The notes beneath the pieces are model-generated. The model was given only the letters and a program-made list of their open reading frames with translations, did no database searches and was not told where the DNA came from. Positions 18,275 to 25,407 of a stretch of DNA of 63,352 nt are shown here, one piece after another. The position numbers and the translations under genes were made by a program. The DNA is from an uncultured Muribaculaceae bacterium (GTDB lineage Bacteria > Bacteroidota > Bacteroidia > Bacteroidales > Muribaculaceae). Location of the stretch: positions 1 through 63,352 of the forward strand of contig CAKTFH010000012.1 of assembly GCA_934555895.1 (NCBI GenBank). Direction: 5' to 3'. The first letter of the stretch is position 1. Each line of letters starts with the position of its first letter.

Positions 18275-18544
18275 TTATTTTTTCCAGCGTTTGAGATGGG
18301 GAAAGAACTGACGCATCATCTCCTTTGCCTGCTCTTTAGTCAGGTTCTGTCCCGACTGCTTGTTGATTTCCTCCGTGAACTGGGTGCAGTGGTCTATCAT
18401 CTGCTCCATAGTCATGTCTTGAGTAAACTTGCCATCCTTATAGCAGTAGATGCAGTAATCTTTGTTGGGCGTGCCGTCGGCATTAGTGCCGAGCATTTCA
18501 TTTGTGAGCGGCATTCCGCAGCTCTGACAGAATTTTTGTTCCAT
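18275..18544 (-). CDS. Small zinc-ribbon protein
   Basis: An 89-residue protein with one zinc ribbon: CQSCGMPL near the N-terminus and YCIYCYKDGKF about 23 residues later give a C-x2-C...C-x2-C site. A helical C-terminal tail (MTMEQMIDHCTQF to MMRQFFPHLKRWKK) follows. It belongs to the putative zinc-ribbon family often found beside DJ-1 or HxlR genes. A redox or metal-sensing role is possible but unproven. It lies 4 bp after the HxlR gene and 4 bp before DJ-1, so co-expression is nearly certain. Confidence 0.85.
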   Translation of the reverse strand: MEQKFCQSCGMPLTNEMLGTNADGTPNKDYCIYCYKDGKFTQDMTMEQMIDHCTQFTEEINKQSGQNLTKEQAKEMMRQFFPHLKRWKK

Positions 18545-18548
18545 GTCG

Positions 18549-18899
18549 TTATTTTTGTTTTTTGCGGTTTGACATTATTGTATCGAAGTTCTCTTGTCCC
18601 CACTTGATGAGGGCTTCTATATGCGGTAAAAGCGTCCTGCCAAAATCTGTTATTGAGTATTCCGTGCGTGGAGGTACATCAGGAAATAGCTCACGGCTGA
18701 TTATGCCGTCGGTTGTCAACTGACGGAGCACCTGAGAAAGTACTTTTTCTGACACCGATGGAATGTTTCGGTAAAGTTCGTTGAAACGCACCGGCTCGTT
18801 CTCGGAAATCTTCACGAGAACTACCAGTGCCCACTTGTTTCCAATCCATTCGAGCACCGGAGCGGCTTTGCAATATTCGTAGTCTAATTTTTTTGCCAT
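18549..18899 (-). CDS. HxlR-family transcriptional regulator
   Basis: A winged-helix regulator of 116 residues from the ATG at 18899 (MAKKLDYEYCKAAPVLEW). The open frame continues upstream to 18995 but the extra 32 residues are not HxlR-like, so the internal start is preferred. Conserved HxlR features are GNKWALVVL, VRFNELYRNIPSVSEKVLSQVLRQL (recognition helix) and VPPRTEYSITDFG (wing). Cys10 sits where redox-sensing members often have a cysteine. It heads the minus-strand operon with the zinc ribbon, DJ-1 and TfoX genes, and diverges from the radical SAM gene, so it may control both sides. Confidence 0.9.
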   Translation of the reverse strand: MAKKLDYEYCKAAPVLEWIGNKWALVVLVKISENEPVRFNELYRNIPSVSEKVLSQVLRQLTTDGIISRELFPDVPPRTEYSITDFGRTLLPHIEALIKWGQENFDTIMSNRKKQK

Positions 18900-18996
18900 T
18901 GTCGGTAATATTGAGCAGGCTGAAAACGAGCAAAACAGACTTTTCGGTGAGGGCCATACCATTCGGTAAGTTATTGCTTGGGCTCTGGCAATCACC

Positions 18997-19004
18997 TAAT
19001 TTTG
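18997..19004 (+). promoter_or_regulatory. -7 element of the radical SAM gene
   Basis: TAATTTTG fits the Bacteroidetes consensus TAnnTTTG and is 33 bp upstream of the ATG at 19037. A weak CTTG (18977-18980) could be the -33 box with a short 16-bp spacer. Confidence 0.55.
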
Positions 19005-19036
19005 CATTACAAATTTAGCAAAAAAATAATATAGAT

Positions 19037-19930
19037 ATGATATACCCTGAACTACATTTCACCGGTCAGGTGTGGCGGCCGCCTTACGAAGCCAGTTCAC
19101 AGCTCCTGCAACTCACTTCGGGATGCACGTGGCATAACTGCAAGTTTTGCAGTCTTTATCATGGTACACCGTTCCGTATGTCACCGTTGTCGGAGGTTGA
19201 GGAAGACCTGAAGGTCATCTGCCGATGGCAGCCTCGCGCCCGGCGTGTCTATCTCACCGGGGCAAACCCATTCGCATTGAGTTACAACAGGCTCATGGAT
19301 GTTGCGCTATTGCTGAGGAAATGTCTCCCGCACATGGTTTCATTCGGGATGTTCGCCCGCGTCACGGATATTGCGCCCAAGTCGGTTGAGGAACTGAAGA
19401 ATCTCCGCCATCTGAAACTCGACAGTATCAGCATAGGTATCGAGACCGCCCACGACCCCACACTGGAACGGATGAACAAAGGCTATCATGCCTCCGACAT
19501 TCTCGAGCAGCTTTCAAAACTTGATGAGGCCGGAATCCGCTACAATGTGTTTTACCTCAATGGTCTCGGAGGTAAAGGCAACGGCCAGGCAAGTGCGATA
19601 GCAACAGCCGATATCCTCAACAAGTTGCATCCCTGCATTATCAACATTGTGTCACTGACTGTTTTCCCCGAATCCCGATTATATCAGGAGGTGTTGGACG
19701 GCACATATATCGAAGAGCCTGAGATTGAGCGTCTGGTGGAAATGCGCACTTTTATTGACCGGCTTAACATTCGGGTAAATCTGCTCGGACACCACGTTTC
19801 CAATACGATCCCTATCACGGGGGCATTGCCTGATGATAAAGCCGTGATACTCCGTGAGATTGACAAAGCGATAGGTGAGTTCCCGGAGGAGGAACTGAAA
19901 GCCTATCGAAACAGGATATGGCATCTGTGA
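19037..19930 (+). CDS. Radical SAM protein
   Basis: A 297-residue radical S-adenosylmethionine enzyme. The iron-sulfur cluster motif is SGCTWHNCKFCSLY (C-x4-C-x2-C), near residue 30. VYLTGANPF fits the SAM-binding strand, and LDSISIGIETAHDPTLERMNKGY is typical of Elp3/HemN-like radical SAM barrels. There is no B12-binding or other accessory domain. The substrate is unknown; related proteins are annotated simply as radical SAM. It is a single gene, divergent from the HxlR operon and closed by a clear terminator. The shared intergenic region may link it to the HxlR regulator. Confidence 0.88.
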   Translation: MIYPELHFTGQVWRPPYEASSQLLQLTSGCTWHNCKFCSLYHGTPFRMSPLSEVEEDLKVICRWQPRARRVYLTGANPFALSYNRLMDVALLLRKCLPHMVSFGMFARVTDIAPKSVEELKNLRHLKLDSISIGIETAHDPTLERMNKGYHASDILEQLSKLDEAGIRYNVFYLNGLGGKGNGQASAIATADILNKLHPCIINIVSLTVFPESRLYQEVLDGTYIEEPEIERLVEMRTFIDRLNIRVNLLGHHVSNTIPITGALPDDKAVILREIDKAIGEFPEEELKAYRNRIWHL

Positions 19931-19950
19931 AGATTTCTGTCCTGATTTCA

Positions 19951-19978
19951 GTCTGCCCATTTTGGGCAGGCTTTTTTT
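19951..19978 (+). terminator. Rho-independent terminator of the radical SAM gene
   Basis: CTGCCCA (19953-19959), TTT loop, TGGGCAG (19963-19969), extended by two flanking pairs, then a run of seven T. This is a textbook intrinsic terminator 20 bp past the stop. Confidence 0.92.
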
Positions 19979-20160
19979 GAACTTTTGGTTTGTCACCATG
20001 CGCCAAAATAAGTGACCATCTCTTTCGGGATAGAAGATTATGCCAACTCGATTTAAGGATTCTGTTCCACTGCTGTTCGATCTTTTCTCAGAGTGCAACC
20101 ATATGGCGTTAGTATAGCTACAAGTGATTCAGAGAAGCTATGCTATAAACAGCTTTCCAC

Positions 20161-20197
20161 TTTTATTTTAAACAAGTTTTATTTTAAACAAGCTCTT
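20161..20197. repeat. Tandem 16-bp repeat with IS-end-like terminus
   Basis: TTTTATTTTAAACAAG occurs twice without mismatch (20161-20176 and 20177-20192) and runs into CTCTTA. Read on the minus strand this begins TAAGAGCTTGTTTAAAAT, the same terminus as the MITE-like element near 50340. It abuts the stop codon of the lipoprotein gene. Confidence 0.6.
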
Positions 20198-20720
20198 AAT
20201 CCTCGGCTCCCGGATACCAGCCAAGGCTCGTTAAACCGAACCAGGATTTTACCTGAGTGCCGGCAGGAAGTTTCCTTACAAGTATCGCAAACCGTGTAAA
20301 CCACAAATCGTCAGTGTCAATGTCTCTGTCCGATGCTGTGCCTATATTGACTGACCAGTTATAGCTGTTTTCCTTGGTATTGCGATAATACCAGTTGGAA
20401 TAGGTATCTATTGTATAATCATGCAATACATACTTAATCAGCAAGGTGTTTTCGTTGAAATTTATTTTACGGTATGCCTCGCCGAAGCCGATGGGGTCAT
20501 CGGGCAATTCTGAAATGTCATTTATAACATGCCCGCTATGTACAAGATGGATGAGATTCCGTTTCTGTTCCTCAGTAAGGCCGTTTTCATTGAATTTGAT
20601 TGTGGCGGGTACGTAAGTTTCAGAAATGGGCAATGTTATTTCCAAATCGGGCTCGTTATTGTGGCGGCATGAGCACAGCATCAGGCTCAGAGTCAGTAAC
20701 AGTAAGCTTAAATATTTCAT
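20196..20720 (-). CDS. Orphan lipoprotein of unknown function
   Basis: A 174-residue protein with a lipoprotein signal: MKYLSLLLLTLSLMLCSC, lipobox LCSC with Cys at about 18. The mature part is polar and probably beta-rich (NEPDLEITLPISETYVPATI, then WYYRNTKENSYNWSVNI). No domain is recognised. It lies alone in the repeat- and remnant-rich region next to a broken transposase, and its 3' end is fused to an IS-end-like repeat, so it may be part of a degraded mobile segment. Localisation to the periplasmic face or the outer membrane is inferred from the signal only. Confidence 0.65.
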   Translation of the reverse strand: MKYLSLLLLTLSLMLCSCRHNNEPDLEITLPISETYVPATIKFNENGLTEEQKRNLIHLVHSGHVINDISELPDDPIGFGEAYRKINFNENTLLIKYVLHDYTIDTYSNWYYRNTKENSYNWSVNIGTASDRDIDTDDLWFTRFAILVRKLPAGTQVKSWFGLTSLGWYPGAED

Positions 20721-20942
20721 TGTGATATAGTTTCTGTTGAAATAATAACGAAAATCGCCCTCCTATTATTGGGTCAATGTAAAAAATCGGTTGTTAAATT
20801 TTTAGGCAAGGTGGGGATAATGTATGCAGCTCAATAATTTTATATATTCTTGCTTATATAAGCAATTGTTTGACAATGCTCAACCGATAGCATTTATATG
20901 CGTCCAAAACTATCCCCTAAAAATAAATTTACACTCGGGTAG

Positions 20943-21693
20943 TTTTTTACATTTCAACCGCCTTTTGCAGCTGACCCCAAAGTATTCTTTGAAAATGATT
21001 GCCGTAAAAGAAAATATTCTTTACAAAGCCTTTTTGAGGCAGTTCTCTATCTTCTGGTCATCGGCTGCCAGTGGCGAATGCTTCCAAGAGATTTTCCTAA
21101 TAAATGCCAGTCGGTCTATAAGTTTTTCCGTAAGTGGAGAGAGGACGGTCATATCGAATATTTCATAGAAAAGACAATCATGAGAATCAGAAGGAAACGC
21201 AAGCCGAGCGAATGCCCGACGGTCGGAGCATTGGATGCCGAAAGTGTCAAATGGGGCAACCGTCACAGCCACAACGGTTTCGATGCCAATAAGAAGATCA
21301 AGGGTATCAAACGCAATATCGTGGTTGACCGTAATGGCTTCATCCTCGGCAGGACGGTTGACAATGTCGGAAAGCATGACTCCAAACTTGCCCATCCACT
21401 CTGCAGGCAGACATCTTTCTTTTGGCCGACACTTAGAAAAATTTTGTGGACAGAAGGTATCGCGGAGAAATTGCTGATCAGGTAAGGTTCGATTTATGAT
21501 AGAACTTGAGGTCAGCAATACTCCTAATGGCACCATAGGCTTTACGCCCAAGCCTCTGAGATGGGTCGTGGAAAGAACATTCGCATGGCTTGACGGATTC
21601 AGACGGCTCACAAGAAACTATGAGCAGACCAATGAATCCGCAGAGGAAATGATCGATTTTGCGACTGTCAAGTTCTTGATAAATCATATCTAA
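20943..21693 (+). pseudogene. Broken IS5-family transposase
   Basis: An open frame from 20943 without a start encodes CRKRKYSLQSLFEAVLYLL, then GCQWRMLPRDFPNKC, which matches the N-terminal region of IS5/IS427-type DDE transposases. It continues through VGALDAESVKWGNRH, which holds the first catalytic Asp, and VVDRNGFILGR to a stop at 21485. The C-terminal part (GFTPKPLRWVVERTFAWLDGFRRL) resumes in another frame from about 21496. The middle section that should carry the second Asp is missing or scrambled. The element is inactive. A right-end-like repeat lies at 21720-21737; the left end was not located with confidence. Confidence 0.88.
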
Positions 21694-21719
21694 GGTTTAA
21701 CAACTATAAAAATATAAAA

Positions 21720-21737
21720 AGTAAGCACACTCTAAAT
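21720..21737. repeat. IS-end-like motif right of the transposase
   Basis: AGTAAGCACACTCTAAAT read on the minus strand gives TTA followed by GAGTGTGCTTAC, a variant of the GAGYKTGTTT terminus seen elsewhere in the window. Its position just after the transposase remnant suggests the right inverted repeat. Confidence 0.45.
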
Positions 21738-21871
21738 TTACATATGTCTTGACACTTATGGATACAAGTAAAGCGACAGAAAATCAAATTTGTATTTTCA
21801 GGCACTCCCAAGGCACTATTTTTTTAGATTTACTAACTACTAGGTATAAGTATATCTGGAGTATAAGGCAC

Positions 21872-21887
21872 AATCCCTCCATCTCCA
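21872..21887 (+). other. tRNA-3'-end-like sequence, possible att remnant
   Basis: AATCCCTCCATCTCCA looks like the 3' side of a T-stem and acceptor stem (as in a tRNA-Ser-like gene), but the rest of a tRNA is absent upstream. Such fragments arise as attachment sites of integrative elements. The region is otherwise remnant-rich. It could be chance. Confidence 0.3.
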
Positions 21888-21908
21888 CTCAAGTCTGAGA
21901 AAGATAGT

Positions 21909-21946
21909 AAAAATCCTGCAACTCATTGAATTGCAGGATTTTTTTT
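21909..21946. terminator. Bidirectional terminator next to the mannan locus
   Basis: A 13-bp stem (AAAAATCCTGCAA at 21909-21921, partner 21931-21943) with a T run. It closes the minus-strand GH92 transcript. The remainder of the 312-bp gap 21694-22005 holds the IS-end motif and the tRNA-like fragment but no gene. Confidence 0.85.
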
Positions 21947-22005
21947 ATGTGTAATAGGATGGACTAAAATGCATCCTCTTTCGGTTCTGATATATCTTGC
22001 CCGTG

Positions 22006-24327
22006 TCAGCTCTCCGGAGTGGTGTATCGCACTGTGGCGTCGGGAGTACTGAGGCTCGGGGGAATGGCGTCGGCTCCGGTGCCGCGATGACGGTTGGGCC
22101 GTTTGCTCATCACGAAACGCAGCTCGCCTCCGTTGGCGATTTCGTCGTAGGTGAGGTAATTGCGGTCGCAGCGCTTCCCGTTGACATACAGACGGTCTAC
22201 ATACACGTTTTCAGGGCTCCAGTTGTCGGCCACCACACGCAGGTCTTTGCCGTTGCTCATGTGCATTGTCACGGCCGGTACAGCGGGGGAGCCGATGTTG
22301 TAAATATTGCTCGACGGAGCCGTGGGATAAAATCCCATGCAGTTGAACAGATACCATGCCGACATCTGGCCGCAGTCGTCATTGCCGCTCAGGGCGTCGG
22401 GAGTGTTGCCGTAGAAGCGGTCTACAATCTCACGGACACGCTGCTGGCACTGCCAAGGGCGGCCGATGTAGTTGTAGAGGTAGGCTACCTGATGGCACGG
22501 TTCGTTCCCATGCCAGTAGGCGCCGATGCGGCCCTGAATGTCATGTGCACCGGGAATGTCTTCAGGGAGGTCGACCATGAAGAGTGAGTCGAGACGCTCT
22601 ATGTAGCGTTTGCGGCCCACTTCGTTGATATGACCCTGCACATCGTGAGGCACATACCAGCTGTACTGCACGGTGAACCCTTCGGTGATGTCGCCCCAGC
22701 CGTTTACCGATCCGGGACCTTCATAAGCGATAGGAGAGAAGGGCGTGCGCCATTCGCCTTTGCTGTCGCGTCCACGCATATAGCCTGTGTTTTTGTCTAC
22801 GAGGGTCTGATAGCCGAGCGAACGGTTAAGAAAGCGCTTGTATTCGTCTTCCTTACCGAGTCTTTTCGCTGCCATGGCTATGCAGTAGTCATCGAAGGCA
22901 TATTCAAGAGTTTTCGACACAGATTCTTTTTCCTTGTCGAAGGGTACGTAGCCGTGGGCTATATAATCGGGCACGCAGTCGTAGTTGGGATTGCAGGCAG
23001 TTTCTACCATTGCCTTGAATGCGAGTTCGCGATCGAATCCCGGCACATCTTTCACAATCATGTCGGCAAGCACCGATACTGCATGGTAGCCGATCATGCA
23101 CCAGTTTTCTCCGCCGTAAAAAGACCATATGGGCAGCATATGCTCTACACTTTGGTCGTAATGCGCGAGCATTGAGTTGGCAATATCGGCCTGTATGTCG
23201 CGCTGTACTAGGTTGAAGAGCGGGTGCAGCGCGCGGTAGGTGTCCCAAAGCGACAGGGTGGTGAGATTAGTGAAGCCGTTGGCTTTGTGTATGTTCTTGT
23301 CAAGTCCGCGGTAGCTGCCGTCGGTATCCTGAAATATAAATGGATGCAGGAATGCGTGATAAACCGAGGTGTAGAAAGTCTCTTTCTGTTTCCGGTCGCC
23401 TTTCATCTCGAATTTCGCAAGTTGCTTGTTCCATGCCTCCCTGCCTTCCGCACGTACTTGCTCGAAAGTCTTGCACTCGATTTCCTTGAGGTTGGCAAGG
23501 GCACCGGCGGAACTTACACCAGATACGGCAGTTTTTACGGTAATCTGCTCGCCGGGAGCGGCATCGAACTCAATGGCGAGCTTCACGTTTTTGCCATAGG
23601 TCTCACGGTCGCTGCGGAAGCGGGATGTATTGTAAATCACAGGCTTGTCGTCCATATAAATTCTAGCGTCTTTGACAGGACGCGAGAATGTGGCTGCGAA
23701 GTACACGTGGCGCTCTGGCACCCAGCCCTTAACGAGCTTGTAGCCCGTGATGGTGCTGTCGTTGACAATGCGTATGTTGGCCCACTCGCATGAGCTGCGC
23801 AGGGTGTGGTTGAGATCAACGAGCAGCCATGATTTTCCCGGGGTGTCGTATGTGAAGCGGAGCATTCCCGAACGTTTTGCGGCTGTGACCTCACAGTTCA
23901 CATTGGGATCGGTGAGGCGCAGACGGTAATAGTTTGCTGTGGCCTCTTCGTCCTCGTGACTGTAGCGCGAGCGGTAGCCTTCGTCGGGCTTTTCGTGAGT
24001 AGACGGTGTGAGCATCAGATCTCCGTGGCCTGGGACGAACAGAAAGTCGCCGAGGTCGGGAATGCCGGTGCCGCTGAGGTGGGTGAGGCTGAAACCAAGC
24101 ATTGTCGGGTGGTCATATTTGTAACCGGCGGCGGTGTCGTAATCGTCGGTATCAGTGTCCGGGCTTATCTGGATGCCTCCGAATGGCACCTGTGCTCCGG
24201 GATATACGTTGCCGAAACCGAGTGTGCCGATGAGTGGGTTGACATATTGTGTCAAATCTGCTTCAACGGCCGAGGCGCTGAGTGCCACGGCCGTGAATGC
24301 AGAGATGAGAGTGTATTTGCTTGTCAT
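22006..24327 (-). CDS. GH92 alpha-mannosidase
   Basis: A calcium-dependent, inverting exo-alpha-mannosidase of family 92, exported (signal peptide to about SAVEA, residue 23). The N-terminal beta domain opens with YVNPLIGT and FGGIQISPDTDTDDYD; the catalytic (alpha/alpha)6 domain includes LWDTYRALHPL and the motif HGNEP, whose Glu609 is the expected general acid; GNDDCGQMSAWYLFN follows. With Glu intact it should cut ordinary alpha-1,2 or alpha-1,3 mannosidic bonds. The length of 773 residues is normal. It is the last gene of the minus arm, 9 bp after the BSP metalloprotease gene, so the two are surely co-transcribed, linking side-chain trimming with proteolysis. Confidence 0.95.
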   Translation of the reverse strand: MTSKYTLISAFTAVALSASAVEADLTQYVNPLIGTLGFGNVYPGAQVPFGGIQISPDTDTDDYDTAAGYKYDHPTMLGFSLTHLSGTGIPDLGDFLFVPGHGDLMLTPSTHEKPDEGYRSRYSHEDEEATANYYRLRLTDPNVNCEVTAAKRSGMLRFTYDTPGKSWLLVDLNHTLRSSCEWANIRIVNDSTITGYKLVKGWVPERHVYFAATFSRPVKDARIYMDDKPVIYNTSRFRSDRETYGKNVKLAIEFDAAPGEQITVKTAVSGVSSAGALANLKEIECKTFEQVRAEGREAWNKQLAKFEMKGDRKQKETFYTSVYHAFLHPFIFQDTDGSYRGLDKNIHKANGFTNLTTLSLWDTYRALHPLFNLVQRDIQADIANSMLAHYDQSVEHMLPIWSFYGGENWCMIGYHAVSVLADMIVKDVPGFDRELAFKAMVETACNPNYDCVPDYIAHGYVPFDKEKESVSKTLEYAFDDYCIAMAAKRLGKEDEYKRFLNRSLGYQTLVDKNTGYMRGRDSKGEWRTPFSPIAYEGPGSVNGWGDITEGFTVQYSWYVPHDVQGHINEVGRKRYIERLDSLFMVDLPEDIPGAHDIQGRIGAYWHGNEPCHQVAYLYNYIGRPWQCQQRVREIVDRFYGNTPDALSGNDDCGQMSAWYLFNCMGFYPTAPSSNIYNIGSPAVPAVTMHMSNGKDLRVVADNWSPENVYVDRLYVNGKRCDRNYLTYDEIANGGELRFVMSKRPNRHRGTGADAIPPSLSTPDATVRYTTPES

Positions 24328-24336
24328 AAGAGTGTC

Positions 24337-25191
24337 TTATTCTATGGGTTTGGCTTTTGCGCGGTCCTGCTCGTCGCCTATGGCATCCATATATTCAGCC
24401 CAGAGGTTTTTTACTGAGTTTTTTTCGTCGTGGCCGAGAATACTGTACATTGCTTCGTCCCATGACCACGGTACTACATCGATAGCGGTGCGGTTGAATT
24501 TCCGTATGAAGTTTTTATCTTTGTTGAGGCTGAGCCAGTAGAGGAAGTAACCTGTCTGACGGTAGCCGCTCATCCAGTTGCCGCCGCGTGGACGGTCATT
24601 TGACGAGAAGTCCTGATTGAAGCAGCCACAAGCCACACGCACTGCGTCGGCGCAACCTTCGATGAATGCCCAGCATGGGCTTTTGCCGTCATATTCGCCG
24701 GCACCGGTGGGGCAGTGCTGGAAGGCGTGGGTGAGCTCGTGATATATCACACCACGGGTCTCGTAGTCTAGCTTTAGTGTATCGTTGCCGGCGAAGCTCT
24801 TCTCTATCCAGTCGGTGCTATAGTCGATGCGCACGTTGTTGCCACCGCCGCTCTTGTAAGATATGCCGTCGAATTTGCGCACCACATAGTCGATGTCAGT
24901 GATGTTGGGGATGCTGTCTTTAGGCGAGAAGTAGAGGGTCTGGAGCACGCGGCGTGCGTTGTCGGTAATATAGCTGTCGGGGTCATTGATGATACTCCTG
25001 TATATTTTTGCACCTTCGGTCTCCGGCGACTGTATCGAAAAGTTTATTTTACCGGGGTTGTATTTGCGCCACTTCTTGTCTATCTTTATAGGTTCATGGT
25101 ATTTATCGGGGCGTGAAGTGGGATTTGCGGCCGACAGTGTCGGGGCTGCAATGAGTATTGAAGCCACAAGGGCGATGATTACGATTTTCAT
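24337..25191 (-). CDS. BSP-family secreted metallopeptidase
   Basis: A basic-secretory-protein-type peptidase (family of plant and bacterial putative zinc proteases). The start is placed at the ATG at 25191 (MKIVIIALVASILIAAPTLSA), which gives a clean signal peptide; a start 11 codons upstream overlaps an IS-end-like repeat. The zinc motif is IYHELTHAFQH (HExxH at residues 151-155 from this start), and FIEGCADAVR downstream fits the further conserved acidic region of the family. It is encoded inside an alpha-mannan locus directly before a GH92 gene. A role in opening the protein part of mannoproteins or N-glycoproteins is inferred. Confidence 0.88.
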   Translation of the reverse strand: MKIVIIALVASILIAAPTLSAANPTSRPDKYHEPIKIDKKWRKYNPGKINFSIQSPETEGAKIYRSIINDPDSYITDNARRVLQTLYFSPKDSIPNITDIDYVVRKFDGISYKSGGGNNVRIDYSTDWIEKSFAGNDTLKLDYETRGVIYHELTHAFQHCPTGAGEYDGKSPCWAFIEGCADAVRVACGCFNQDFSSNDRPRGGNWMSGYRQTGYFLYWLSLNKDKNFIRKFNRTAIDVVPWSWDEAMYSILGHDEKNSVKNLWAEYMDAIGDEQDRAKAKPIE

Positions 25192-25302
25192 TTGTAATTT
25201 GCGATTGGGTTTAAATTCAAACACACTTTAAGAGCATTTATTCATTGAATAGCCTTATGCCAAGGCTATAATTTTAATATCAGGGTCGCCTACTGCAAGA
25301 GC

Positions 25303-25335
25303 ACAGGCGCCCGGATTCTGTTTCCGGGCGCCTGT
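25303..25335. terminator. Hairpin between GH130 and BSP genes
   Basis: ACAGGCGCCCGG (25303-25314) pairs perfectly with CCGGGCGCCTGT (25324-25335). Lying downstream of the minus-strand GH130 gene, it should reduce read-through into the BSP-GH92 pair. There is no long T run, so termination may be partial. Confidence 0.65.
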
Positions 25336-25407
25336 TGACGATACCCGTAGGTCTTATTCCTCCTCTGTTATTAAAATAGCTCTTATTGTCAGTGTGGCAA
25401 GTGGTCG

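Noticed and set aside
19992..20016. GTCAC...GTGAC inverted repeat after the radical SAM gene
   Set aside because: Only five bases per arm with a 15-bp spacer; too weak to call an IS end or operator.
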